A DNA stretch of 16,888 bases, taken from the NCBI GenBank assembly GCA_031259605.1, contig JAIRLE010000154.1:1-16888 (forward strand), in the 5' to 3' direction. Of the stretch, positions 1 through 7,982 are shown piece after piece. The notes below the pieces were generated by a model that made no database searches, was not told the origin of the DNA, and saw only the letters and a list, made by a program, of their open reading frames with translations. The position numbers and the translations under genes are program-made. This stretch comes from Zoogloeaceae bacterium (GTDB lineage Bacteria > Pseudomonadota > Gammaproteobacteria > Burkholderiales > Rhodocyclaceae). Position 1 is the stretch's first letter, and each line of letters opens with the position of its first letter.

Positions 1-1964
1 ACATCCCCATCTTCCTGCACGGCGAGACGCGCACCTCGCGCCACATTCCGCACGACGTGCTGCGCGAGCTGCACGGCTTCATCCACATGTACGAGGACAC
101 GCCGGAATTCATCGCCCGCTATGTGGTGCGCGAGGCGCGCGCCTATCTCGATGCCCTGCCGCCGCCCTTTTTCCGGGCGCTCACCCATTACGCGGCGGAC
201 GGCTCCTATTCCTGGCACTGCCCCGGCCATTCCGGCGGCGTCGCCTTCCTGAAAAGCCCGGTCGGGCAGATGTTCCACCAGTTTTTCGGCGAGAACATGC
301 TGCGCGCCGACGTCTGCAACGCCGTGGAGGAACTGGGGCAGCTCCTCGACCATACCGGCCCGGTGGCGGCTTCCGAGCGCAACGCGGCGCGCATCTACAA
401 TTGCGACCACCTCTATTTCGTCACCAACGGCACGTCTACTTCCAACAAAATCGTCTGGCATTCCACCGTCGCGCCCGGCGACATCGTGATTGTCGACAGG
501 AATTGCCACAAGTCGATTCTCCATTCCATCATCATGACCGGGGCGATTCCGGTATTCCTCATGCCGACCCGCAACCATTACGGCATCATCGGCCCGATTC
601 CGAAGGCGGAATTTTCCTGGGAGAACATCGAGAAAAAAATCGCCGCGCATCCCTTTGCCCGTGAGGCCAAGGGCAAGCCCAGGGTGCTCGCCATCACCCA
701 ATCGACCTACGACGGGATCATATACAATGTGGAAGCCATCAAGGCGGAACTGGACGGCAAAGTGGACGCCCTGCATTTCGACGAAGCCTGGCTACCGCAC
801 GCCGCCTTCCACGATTTCTACGGCGATTACCACGCCATCGGCGCGGATCGTCCGCGCTGCAAGGCATCCATGGTCTTTTCCACGCAATCGACGCACAAGC
901 TCCTGGCCGGGCTTTCGCAGGCTTCGCAGATCCTGGTGCAGGACGCAGAAGCGAACCAGCTCGACCGCAACGTCTTCAACGAAGCCTACCTGATGCACAC
1001 TTCCACCTCGCCGCAGTATTCGATCATCGCTTCCTGCGACGTGGCGGCGGCGATGATGGAAGAACCCGGCGGCGCGGCGCTGGTGGAGGAATCCATCGCC
1101 GAGGCGCTGAATTTCCGCCGCGCCATGCGGAAAGTGGAGCAGGACTGGGCGAAAAACCAGGACAAGCCGTGGTGGTTCAAGGTCTGGGGGCCGAACGATC
1201 TTTCCGAGGAAGGCATCGAGGAGCGCGAAGCCTGGATGCTGAAGCCCGGCGATCGCTGGCATGGATTCGGCGATCTCGCGCCCGGCTTCAACATGCTGGA
1301 TCCCATCAAAGCCACCATCATCACGCCGGGACTGGACGTTTCCGGTGAGTTCGCCGAACACGGCATTCCCGCCGCCATCGTCACCAAATACCTGGCCGAG
1401 CACGGCGTCATCGTGGAGAAATGCGGCCTCTATTCCTTCTTCATCATGTTTACCATCGGCATCACCAAGGGGCGCTGGAACACGCTGGTGACCGCCTTGC
1501 AGCAGTTCAAGGACGATTACGACAGAAATCACCCGCTGTGGAAGGCGCTGCCGGAATTCGTCGGCAAATGCCCGCACTACGAGCGCGTGGGCCTGAAGGA
1601 TTTCTGCGGGAAAATCCACACGGTCTACAAGGAAAACGACGTGGCGCGGCTCACCACGGAGATGTATCTTTCCGACATGGAACCCGCCATGCGCCCGGCG
1701 GACGCCTTCGCCAAGATGGCGCACCGGGAAATCGAGCGGGTGGCCATCAACGACCTGGAAAACCGCGTTACCGCCGTGCTGCTCACCCCCTATCCGCCGG
1801 GCATTCCGCTCCTGATTCCCGGCGAGCGCTTCAACCGCACCATTGTCCGCTACCTCAAATTCGCCCGCGACTTCAACCGCGCCTTCCCAGGGTTTGAAAC
1901 CGACGTGCACGGTCTCGTCAAGAACGAGGCGGACGGACGGTATTATGTGGATTGCGTGGCATAG
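1..1964 (+). CDS. Orn/Lys/Arg decarboxylase, class I fold-type I PLP enzyme (5'-truncated)
   Basis: This is the C-terminal part of a PLP-dependent decarboxylase that converts a basic amino acid (arginine, lysine or ornithine) to its polyamine or diamine and CO2. The reading frame is already open at base 3, reading IPIFLHGETRTSRHIPHD before the first ATG-like start at 57, so the gene begins upstream; about 653 residues are visible, against about 750 in full-length relatives. The PLP-binding lysine lies in QSTHKLLAGLSQAS (Lys codon 897-899), and the HFDEAW motif that supplies the cofactor-binding aspartate lies about 780-795. The PGHSGG motif near 225-242 and the VTNGTSTSNK phosphate-binding loop near 420-450 are also typical. 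The C-terminal domain runs to an ordinary end. Which substrate it uses cannot be read from sequence; the GETRTSR segment resembles betaproteobacterial entries usually labelled arginine/lysine/ornithine decarboxylase. It is cytoplasmic. No relation to ccmH downstream is apparent. Confidence 0.93.
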   Translation, partial: IPIFLHGETRTSRHIPHDVLRELHGFIHMYEDTPEFIARYVVREARAYLDALPPPFFRALTHYAADGSYSWHCPGHSGGVAFLKSPVGQMFHQFFGENMLRADVCNAVEELGQLLDHTGPVAASERNAARIYNCDHLYFVTNGTSTSNKIVWHSTVAPGDIVIVDRNCHKSILHSIIMTGAIPVFLMPTRNHYGIIGPIPKAEFSWENIEKKIAAHPFAREAKGKPRVLAITQSTYDGIIYNVEAIKAELDGKVDALHFDEAWLPHAAFHDFYGDYHAIGADRPRCKASMVFSTQSTHKLLAGLSQASQILVQDAEANQLDRNVFNEAYLMHTSTSPQYSIIASCDVAAAMMEEPGGAALVEESIAEALNFRRAMRKVEQDWAKNQDKPWWFKVWGPNDLSEEGIEEREAWMLKPGDRWHGFGDLAPGFNMLDPIKATIITPGLDVSGEFAEHGIPAAIVTKYLAEHGVIVEKCGLYSFFIMFTIGITKGRWNTLVTALQQFKDDYDRNHPLWKALPEFVGKCPHYERVGLKDFCGKIHTVYKENDVARLTTEMYLSDMEPAMRPADAFAKMAHREIERVAINDLENRVTAVLLTPYPPGIPLLIPGERFNRTIVRYLKFARDFNRAFPGFETDVHGLVKNEADGRYYVDCVA

Positions 1965-2027
1965 GAAAATTTCTTGGGACGCCTTGACGCCATCCGTCGC
2001 CTCGCCGCAGGGCAATCGCAGCAAAAA

Positions 2028-2188
2028 TTAGCGACAGCCCTTCAGGGCTGTCGGTCCAACTCCATTGGGAAGGGGGTTCTCTCCCCTCGAGAATGGCTAC
2101 GGTCGAAACCCCGGCCGTAAGAATGGGGTTCCAACCTTCGCGCCTTTCTTACGGGCGGGGTTTCAAACCGGAGTTCGTTTTACGATGA
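2028..2188 (+). repeat. Dispersed structured repeat, copy A (full length, 161 bp)
   Basis: This block aligns without gaps to copy B (3697-3857) and in inverse orientation to copy D (16221-16379). It begins with a perfect 9-bp hairpin (CGACAGCCC, loop TTCA, GGGCTGTCG). A short hairpin with GGGG/CCCC arms around GTTCTCT follows. The third element is a long imperfect hairpin with arms at 2101-2123 and 2146-2169, in which GAAACCCCG and CCGTAAGAA pair with the other side. The block ends in GGAG-N11-ATGA. No T-tract follows the hairpins, so it is not an ordinary intrinsic terminator. It has no terminal inverted repeats or transposase. It could be a REP/MITE-like element or a structured RNA; the family is not one I can name. 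Confidence 0.9.
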
Positions 2189-2210
2189 ATGCCTTCATGT
2201 CATAAAAGCA

Positions 2211-2717
2211 ATGCGACACTTTTTCCCGAAATACGCGCTGGCCGCCTCGCTGCTGTTGGCCGCCGCCTTCCCCGCGCACGCCGAAGAAGCCCGTCCGCTG
2301 GCCGATGACCCGGCAGCCGAACAGCGACTGGTGGAGATTTCCAGCGAACTGCGTTGCCTCGTCTGCCAGAACGAAACCATCGCCGCCTCCAATGCCGATC
2401 TCGCCCAGGATTTACGCGCGCAGATTCGCAACATGATCAAGGTCGGCAAAAGCAATGATGACATCATTGACTACATGGTTGCGCGCTACGGCGATTTCGT
2501 CCGCTATCGTCCGCCTTTCAAGGGACTCACCTTGCTGCTCTGGTTGGGGCCTTTGCTCTTTTTCCTCATCGGCGGCGCCGGTCTGCGTGGTTATCTCGTC
2601 CGCCGCAACCGCGCGCTGGCGGCGGACGCGCCCTTGAACGCGGAAGACGAACGCCGCGCCAACGCCCTGATTGCGGGCGGATCCTCCGCCGCCGATTTCC
2701 CGGAATCTCCGTCATGA
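2211..2717 (+). CDS. ccmH: CcmH, cytochrome c maturation thiol oxidoreductase subunit
   Basis: CcmH is part of the System I haem ligation machinery. It is thought to reduce or present the CXXCH cysteines of apocytochrome c to the CcmF/CcmI complex on the periplasmic side. The 168-residue product has an N-terminal signal or anchor (LLLAAAFPAHA, likely cut after AHA near residue 24). The diagnostic LRCLVCQN motif follows, with C49 and C52 as the redox pair, then a three-helix region (NADLAQDLRAQIRNMI... DYMVARYGDFV). A membrane segment lies near residues 105-122 (LTLLLWLGPLLFFLIGG), ahead of a short cytoplasmic tail. The chosen ATG sits 23 bp after repeat copy A; no strong Shine-Dalgarno is visible, only AAAAGCA. 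The gene overlaps ccmI by 4 bp (ATGA). Other ccm genes (A-G) are not adjacent, which is unusual because ccmH normally ends a ccmABCDEFGH run. Confidence 0.93.
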   Translation: MRHFFPKYALAASLLLAAAFPAHAEEARPLADDPAAEQRLVEISSELRCLVCQNETIAASNADLAQDLRAQIRNMIKVGKSNDDIIDYMVARYGDFVRYRPPFKGLTLLLWLGPLLFFLIGGAGLRGYLVRRNRALAADAPLNAEDERRANALIAGGSSAADFPESPS

Positions 2718-3565
2718 ACGTCGTCGTCTTTTCGTTCGCGGCGCTGGCCCTGATTTTTGCGGTGCTCGCCCTGCTGCTGCCGTCCTTGTTGCGGCCTTCG
2801 CGCGAAAAAGGGGAAAAAGGCACCGCCAATCTGGACATCCTGCGCGAACAATTCGCGGAACTGTCCAGCGAACGGGCGGCAGACCGTCTGACGGAATCCG
2901 CGCTCATCGAGGCGCAAGACGAACTCAAGCGTCGTGTTCTGGAAGAAAGCGCAAGTCCCACCGCATATTCCGTTCCCTTTGCGTCCAGCCCCAAAACCGC
3001 CATCGCGCTGACGCTGCTGCTGGTCATGGGCAGCGTCACGCTCTATGGCGCGCTGGGGCAACCGCTGGCCTTGCTGCCGGAAGTGCGGGACGCCCAGCGC
3101 ACCGATGCCGCGAAAGACAGCATGAGCCTGGAAGAACTGCGCGCCGCCGCCGAACGCATTACCGCGCACCTCCAGGAAAATCCGGAAGACACGGAAGGCT
3201 GGGTCATGCTGGCGCGCGTCTACAAGCTCCTCGAACGTCCCGCGGATGCCGCCGCCGCTTACGCTCGCGTCGAAGAAAAAATCAGCGGCAATGCCGATCT
3301 CCTCGCGGACTATGCCGAAATGCTGGCCATGTCCTCGAAAACGCGCCTGCGGGGCAAACCCCGGGCGCTGGCCGAGCGGGCGCTGCAACTGGATCCGCAA
3401 CACGCCCACGCCCTCTTTCTCGCAGGCATGGCCGCACGGGAAGCCGGGGAAAAATCCGAAGCCGCCGCCTACTGGGAAAGACTCCTGCCCCTGGTGGAGA
3501 CCGGCAGCGAACTCCATCAGGCGCTCAGCGCCAACATTGCCGAACTTCGCGCCGACAACAAGTAG
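2714..3565 (+). CDS. ccmI: CcmI, cytochrome c maturation TPR protein (apocytochrome chaperone)
   Basis: CcmI binds the C-terminal helix of apocytochrome c and hands it to CcmF/CcmH for haem attachment. The 283-residue product has a first membrane segment at about residues 4-25 (FSFAALALIFAVLALLLPSLL) and a cytoplasmic, charged loop rich in Glu and Arg (DILREQFAELSSERAADRLTE). A second membrane segment lies near residues 97-118 (AIALTLLLVMGSVTLYGALG). The periplasmic domain holds TPR-like helices (NPEDTEGWVMLARVYKLLERPADAAAAYARV and QLDPQHAHALFLAGMAAREAG are stretches of it). It is on the short side for the family, whose members often reach 400 residues. The start ATG overlaps the ccmH stop (ATGA), so the two are probably translationally coupled. 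No terminator is evident after the stop; repeat copy B follows 131 bp later. Confidence 0.9.
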   Translation: MNVVVFSFAALALIFAVLALLLPSLLRPSREKGEKGTANLDILREQFAELSSERAADRLTESALIEAQDELKRRVLEESASPTAYSVPFASSPKTAIALTLLLVMGSVTLYGALGQPLALLPEVRDAQRTDAAKDSMSLEELRAAAERITAHLQENPEDTEGWVMLARVYKLLERPADAAAAYARVEEKISGNADLLADYAEMLAMSSKTRLRGKPRALAERALQLDPQHAHALFLAGMAAREAGEKSEAAAYWERLLPLVETGSELHQALSANIAELRADNK

Positions 3566-3696
3566 TCCCGCATCCCCGCACCACCGATGACCAGCCATTT
3601 CCCGTGCGCGCGCTTTTTGCGGTTTTCCGCGATGGAATCTTTGCGCGTTTTATCCCGAATGGACAGAATTCCAACTGAATGGAGGCCAGCAAGAAA

Positions 3697-3857
3697 CTAG
3701 CGGCAGCCCTTCAGGGCTGCCGGTCCAACGTCATTGGGAAGGGGGTTCTCTCCCCTCGGGAATGGCTGCGGTCGAAACCCCGGCCGTAAGAATGGGGTCC
3801 CGACCTTCGCGCCTTTCTTACGGACGGGGTTTCAAACCGGAGTTGGTTTTACGATGA
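3697..3857 (+). repeat. Dispersed structured repeat, copy B (full length, 161 bp, overlaps the ligE start)
   Basis: The block is the same length as copy A and has no indels relative to it. The first hairpin is CGGCAGCCC with loop TTCA and GGGCTGCCG: relative to copy A, an A-T pair has become G-C on both arms, a compensatory change. It shares CGTCATT after the hairpin with copy C, whereas copies A and D have CTCCATT, so two subfamilies are visible. The upstream flank AGCAAGAAA is also shared with copy C. The 3' end (GGAG at 3839-3842, then TTGGTTTTACG, then ATG at 3854) runs into the ligase coding sequence. Confidence 0.9.
3839..3856 (+). promoter_or_regulatory. Ribosome binding site and start codon carried by repeat copy B
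   Basis: GGAG at 3839-3842 lies 11 bases before the ATG at 3854 that begins the ligase signal peptide. Both the GGAG and the ATG are part of the repeat consensus: copies A and D have the same GGAG-N11-ATGA end. The repeat therefore appears to provide translation initiation for the gene behind it. The spacing is longer than the 5-9 bases usual for a strong site, so initiation may be modest. Confidence 0.55.
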
Positions 3858-4741
3858 TGCGCGATAAATCAATCTGCTCGAATCACATCCGCTCGCGCCG
3901 GCGTTCGTGGTTGACCGCCTGCGTGGCATGGGTCGTGGCGCTGTGCGCCATCCTTCCTGCGAGCGCCGACGAAGCGCCGCCGCTTCTCTTGGCGGAAACG
4001 ATCGACCGGGATACCGTGGTGTCTTCTTACCTCGTCAGCGAGAAGCTCGACGGCGTCCGCGCCTTTTGGGACGGACAGCGGCTCCGATCGCGCGGCGGCA
4101 AGACCTTCAATGCGCCGCGGTGGTTCGTGGAGAAATTTCCCGCGCGGTCACTGGATGGGGAATTGTGGGCTGGACGCGGCCGCTTCGAGCGACTGTCCGG
4201 AATTGTGCGCAAGGAATATCCGGTTGACGCGGAGTGGCGCGAGGTATGCTACATGATCTTCGAACTGCCCGGTGCATCGGGCGATTTCCGCGAGCGGGCG
4301 CGGCTTTTGCGGCAGGTTGCCGACGAAGCCAGTGTTCCGTGGCTGCAAGCGGTGGAACAGACCGAAGTGAAGGATCGCCAGGCGCTCGAACAGAAACTGG
4401 CGGACGTGCTTCGCGCGGGCGGCGAGGGACTCATGCTGCATCGCGCGGATGCCCCGTATTCCACGGGACGCAACGGCGACCTCCTGAAAATGAAGCCCAT
4501 CCAGGATGCGGAAGCGCGGGTCGTCGGCCATGTCCCCGGCAAGGGAAAGTATCAGGGGATGCTTGGCGCGCTGCGGGTACGCACCGGGGACGGCGTCGAA
4601 TTCAGCCTGGGCGCCGGCATCTCCGACGCGCTGCGCCGCGATCCGCCGCCGGTCGGCACGATCATCACCTATCGCTATCGAGGGCTGACGCGCCGGGGCT
4701 TGCCGCGCTTTGCCAGCTATTACCGGGTACGCGATAATTGA
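3854..4741 (+). CDS. ligE: LigE-type periplasmic ATP-dependent DNA ligase
   Basis: This is a minimal ATP-dependent DNA ligase that seals nicks in duplex DNA. LigE-type enzymes carry signal peptides and are proposed to act in the periplasm on incoming or extracellular DNA. From the ATG at 3854 the product is 295 residues. A basic n-region (RSRRRS) and hydrophobic core (WLTACVAWVVALCAILP) lead to a cleavage site ASA-DE near residue 38. The adenylated lysine is K64 in SEKLDGVRAFWDG. Further nucleotidyltransferase motifs are LDGELWAGRG (III), GEGLMLH (IV) and LLKMKP (V). An OB-fold domain closes the protein (from about GKGKYQGMLGALRV). An open frame extends back to a TTG at 3734 but those extra 40 residues are repeat sequence lacking a signal peptide, so I start at 3854; 3857 (second Met) is the alternative. 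Its neighbours are functionally unrelated. Confidence 0.9.
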   Translation: MMRDKSICSNHIRSRRRSWLTACVAWVVALCAILPASADEAPPLLLAETIDRDTVVSSYLVSEKLDGVRAFWDGQRLRSRGGKTFNAPRWFVEKFPARSLDGELWAGRGRFERLSGIVRKEYPVDAEWREVCYMIFELPGASGDFRERARLLRQVADEASVPWLQAVEQTEVKDRQALEQKLADVLRAGGEGLMLHRADAPYSTGRNGDLLKMKPIQDAEARVVGHVPGKGKYQGMLGALRVRTGDGVEFSLGAGISDALRRDPPPVGTIITYRYRGLTRRGLPRFASYYRVRDN

Positions 4742-4759
4742 GCCTTGTTTGAACCTTGT

Positions 4760-4819
4760 CCATGCGGAAATTGACGCAAATGTCCTTGACTTTTCTTGTC
4801 GGCTTGAAAATCCGCATGG
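4760..4819. promoter_or_regulatory. 9-bp inverted repeat in the RND gene leader
   Basis: CCATGCGGA at 4760-4768 is perfectly complementary to TCCGCATGG at 4811-4819, with 42 bases between. The enclosed stretch is AT-richer than its surroundings and contains TTGAC twice (4771-4775 and 4785-4789), so it may hold the promoter of the RND gene 94 bp downstream. I could not find a convincing -10 at proper spacing. It could be an operator pair or a leader stem; it could also be chance. Confidence 0.3.
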
Positions 4820-4912
4820 CCGAGCCTTCGCTACGCTGGCGCAACGGATGGCGTTGAACATGCCGAGGCAAGCGATGCCGCACCGGATGCGCCATGCCGG
4901 AAGAGATTTCGC

Positions 4913-7900
4913 GTGAACGTCTCCTCCTGGTCGATTCGCAATCCGGTTCCCGCGATCATGTGCTTCGTGCTCCTGTGCCTTGGGGGGATGCTTGCCTTCG
5001 GGCGCATGAAAATCCAGAATTTCCCGGATATCGAATTGCCGATGGTGACGGTTGTCGCCGCGCTCCCTGGCGCGACGCCAGGGCAACTGGAAAACGACGT
5101 GGCGCGCAAGATCGAGAACGCCATCGCGACGCAGCAGGGAGTCAAGCACATCTACACCACCGCGCAGGACGGCAGCGTCACGATCATCACGGAATTCCAA
5201 CTGGAAAAACCCGTCCAGGAAGCGGTAGACGACGTGCGCTCGGCGATCGCCGGCATTCGCGCCGATCTTCCCGGCGACCTGCGCGACCCGGCGGTCAACC
5301 GGGTCGATCTCGCCGCGCAGCCGGTGCTGGCGTTTACCATCCATTCGCCGCGCCTGGACGAGGAGGCGATCTCCTGGTTCGTCGATCACGACATCACCCG
5401 CCGCCTGCTGGCGGTGCGCGGCGTCGGCGCGGTGCAGCGCGTAGGCGGCGCGAGCCGGGAAATCCGCGTGACCCTGGATCCCCTGCGCTTGCAGGCGCTG
5501 GGCGCAAACGCGCTGGATATTTCCCGCCGCCTGCGCGAGATGCAGATGGAAAGCGCCGGCGGCCGCACCGAACTGGGCGGCGGCGAGCAACCGATCCGCA
5601 CCCTGGGCACGGTGGCTTCAGCCGAAGAACTGGCGCAAATGGAAATTCCGCTCTCCGACGGTCGCCACATTCGCCTGATCGATGTGGCGAGCATCGCCGA
5701 TACGGTAGCCGAGCCGCGCGCCCTGGCGCTCTTGAACGGCACACCGGTAGTCGGCTTCGAGATTTCCCGCAGCCGGGGCGAAAGCGAAGTCGAAGTCGGA
5801 AAAGCGGTTCGGGCCGCGCTCGACGAGATTCTGGCCGCGCGCCCGGACATCGAGATCACCGAAGCCTTCAATTTCGTCGCGCCGGTGGAGGAAACCTATG
5901 CCACTTCCATGCATCTCCTTTACGAAGGCGCGTTCCTGGCGGTGCTCGTGGTCTGGCTCTTCCTGCGCGAGGCGCGCGCCACGCTGATTTCGGCGATCGC
6001 CCTGCCGCTTTCGATCGTTCCCGCCTTCTTCGGCATGTACCTGCTGGATTTCACCGTGAACATGGTCACGCTTTTGGCGCTCATGCTGATCGTCGGCATC
6101 CTGGTCGATGACGCCATCGTCGAAGTCGAAAACATCGTGCGTCATCTCCACATGGGCAAGAAACCGTTCGATGCCGCGATGGAAGCCGCCAACGAAATCG
6201 GGCTGGCGGTGATTGCCACCACCTTTACCCTGATCGCCGTATTCCTGCCGACCGCCTTCATGGGCGGCGTGGCCGGGCGCTTCTTCCGGCAATTCGGCTG
6301 GACTGCGGCGCTGGCGGTGTTCGCCTCGCTCATGGTCGCCCGGATGCTGACGCCGATGATGGCGGCCTATCTCCTGAAGCCTGCCGGCGGCGCGCGCCAT
6401 GAGCCGCGTTGGCTTGGCTGGTACGCGGACAGGGCGGCGCGGTGCCTGCGGCATCGCGGCTTGACGGTACTGGGGGCGGGCGCTTTCTTCCTCGCCTCGA
6501 TTCTGCTGATTCCGTTCCTGCCGCAAGGCTTCATGCCCGCCGACGATAATTCGCAAACCCAGGTCTATCTGGAACTCCCGCCCGGCGCGGCATTGAAGGA
6601 CACCCGCGCCATTGCCGAACGGACGCGTCTTCTGCTGCAAGACATCGAGCACGTGCAAAGCGTCTATACAACCATCGGCGGCGGCTCCGCCGGCAGCGAC
6701 CCCTTTGCCGCCATGTCTTCGGGTGGCGATGTGCGCAAGGCAACCTTGACGATGCGCCTGTCGCCGCGTGGAAAGCGACCGCGCAAACAGGTGATCGAAA
6801 ACCGCATTCGCGCCGCGCTGGAAACCCTGCCAGGCGCGCGTTTCAAGATCGGGTTGGGCAATTCTGGCGAAAAATACACGCTCGCCCTGACCGGCGAAGA
6901 CCCCAAGGCACTGCAAGCCGCCGCGACAAGGGCTGAGCGCGATCTGCGCACAATCTCCGGACTGGGCAACATCACCTCCAGCGCGAGCCTCATCCGCCCG
7001 GAAATCACGGTGCGCCCCGATTTTGCCCGTGCCGCCGACCTGGGCGTCACCAGCAGCGCCATTGGCGAAACCCTGCGCGTCGCCACTCTGGGCGATTATG
7101 ACATGGCCTTGCCCAGGCTGAATCTCGCGCAGCGGCAGGTTCCGATCCTGGTACGGCTCGACGAATCGGCGCGGCAAGACCTGGAATTGCTTTCCCGGCT
7201 CACGGCGCCCGGCGCGAAGGGGCCGGTCATGCTGGGGGAAGTCGCGGATTTTTCGCTGACCGGCGGCCCGGCGCTCATCAGCCGCTACGACCGTTCGCGC
7301 AACATCAATTTCGAGATCGAGCTGGCCGATCTGCCGATGGGGGATGTCTCCAGCCGCGTGGCGCGCCTTCCTTCCCTCCGCGACCTGCCGCCGGGGGTGC
7401 GCGTCATCGAGGTGGGTGACGCCGAAGTCATGGCCGAACTCTTCGAGAGTTTCGGCCTTGCCATGCTGACCGGAATCCTCTGTATCTATGTGGTGCTGGT
7501 GCTGCTCTTCAAGGACTTTTTGCACCCAATCACCTTGCTTTCGGCCCTGCCGTTGTCGCTGGGCGGCGCTTTCGTCGGGTTGTTGCTCACTCGGATGAGT
7601 TTTTCCATGCCCTCGCTCCTGGGCCTCATCATGCTGATGGGGATTGCGACGAAGAACTCGATCCTGCTTATCGAATACGCGATCGCCGCCCGCCGCGACC
7701 ATGGCCTTCCACGCATGGAGGCGCTGCTGGACGCCTGCCGCAAACGCGCCCGCCCAATTGTCATGACCACGATCGCCATGGGCGCGGGCATGACCCCGGT
7801 TGCCCTGGGACTGGGCGCGGCGGACAGCAGTTTTTCCACCCCCATGGCGATTGCCGTCATCGGCGGCCTCATCACATCCACACTTCTGAGCCTGCTGGTC

Positions 7901-7966
7901 GTCCCGGCGGTGTTTACCTATGTCGATGACCTGGGCGCGTGGGCAAAGCGGAAGATCGGCAACTGA
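4913..7966 (+). CDS. RND-family efflux permease (HAE1/AcrB-like inner-membrane pump)
   Basis: This is a proton-driven inner-membrane antiporter of the AcrB/MexF superfamily that exports drugs or other hydrophobic compounds through a tripartite complex. The product is 1017 residues, close to the usual 1030-1050. The N terminus (SIRNPVPAIMCFVLLCLGGMLAFGRM) is the cytoplasmic helix and TM1, followed by the porter domain (NFPDIELPMVTV, GATPGQLENDV). In TM4 the proton-relay pair D399-D400 is present in ILVDDAIVEVENIV, and in TM10 K914 is present in GIATKNSILLIEYA, so the relay is intact. The GTG start at 4913 is preceded by GGAAGAGA at 4899-4906, a good Shine-Dalgarno; an overlapping frame beginning at 4894 has no family resemblance. 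No membrane-fusion protein or outer-membrane factor gene lies beside it, so partners must be elsewhere. The NADAR gene follows after 16 bp and is probably cotranscribed. Confidence 0.95.
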   Translation: MNVSSWSIRNPVPAIMCFVLLCLGGMLAFGRMKIQNFPDIELPMVTVVAALPGATPGQLENDVARKIENAIATQQGVKHIYTTAQDGSVTIITEFQLEKPVQEAVDDVRSAIAGIRADLPGDLRDPAVNRVDLAAQPVLAFTIHSPRLDEEAISWFVDHDITRRLLAVRGVGAVQRVGGASREIRVTLDPLRLQALGANALDISRRLREMQMESAGGRTELGGGEQPIRTLGTVASAEELAQMEIPLSDGRHIRLIDVASIADTVAEPRALALLNGTPVVGFEISRSRGESEVEVGKAVRAALDEILAARPDIEITEAFNFVAPVEETYATSMHLLYEGAFLAVLVVWLFLREARATLISAIALPLSIVPAFFGMYLLDFTVNMVTLLALMLIVGILVDDAIVEVENIVRHLHMGKKPFDAAMEAANEIGLAVIATTFTLIAVFLPTAFMGGVAGRFFRQFGWTAALAVFASLMVARMLTPMMAAYLLKPAGGARHEPRWLGWYADRAARCLRHRGLTVLGAGAFFLASILLIPFLPQGFMPADDNSQTQVYLELPPGAALKDTRAIAERTRLLLQDIEHVQSVYTTIGGGSAGSDPFAAMSSGGDVRKATLTMRLSPRGKRPRKQVIENRIRAALETLPGARFKIGLGNSGEKYTLALTGEDPKALQAAATRAERDLRTISGLGNITSSASLIRPEITVRPDFARAADLGVTSSAIGETLRVATLGDYDMALPRLNLAQRQVPILVRLDESARQDLELLSRLTAPGAKGPVMLGEVADFSLTGGPALISRYDRSRNINFEIELADLPMGDVSSRVARLPSLRDLPPGVRVIEVGDAEVMAELFESFGLAMLTGILCIYVVLVLLFKDFLHPITLLSALPLSLGGAFVGLLLTRMSFSMPSLLGLIMLMGIATKNSILLIEYAIAARRDHGLPRMEALLDACRKRARPIVMTTIAMGAGMTPVALGLGAADSSFSTPMAIAVIGGLITSTLLSLLVVPAVFTYVDDLGAWAKRKIGN

Positions 7967-7982
7967 ATTTGGAGAACACGCG

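Noticed and set aside
792..2024. Long - strand open frame (410 codons) opposite the decarboxylase
   Set aside because: It mirrors a strong coding frame in GC-rich DNA, has no recognisable motif and reads as His/Gly/Arg-rich filler.
2031..2052. Repeat hairpin as a terminator for the decarboxylase gene
   Set aside because: The stem is good but no T-tract follows it on either strand.
3734..3853. 40-residue N-terminal extension of the ligase
   Set aside because: It is translated repeat copy B and precedes a complete signal peptide starting at 3854.
4148..5590. - strand frame of 480 codons across the ligE/RND junction
   Set aside because: It spans two + strand genes and their gap, with low-complexity composition.
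5618..7702. Very long - strand open frame (694 codons) opposite the RND gene
   Set aside because: It is antisense to the conserved RND protein, rich in Gln, Arg and His, without any domain; an artefact of high G+C.
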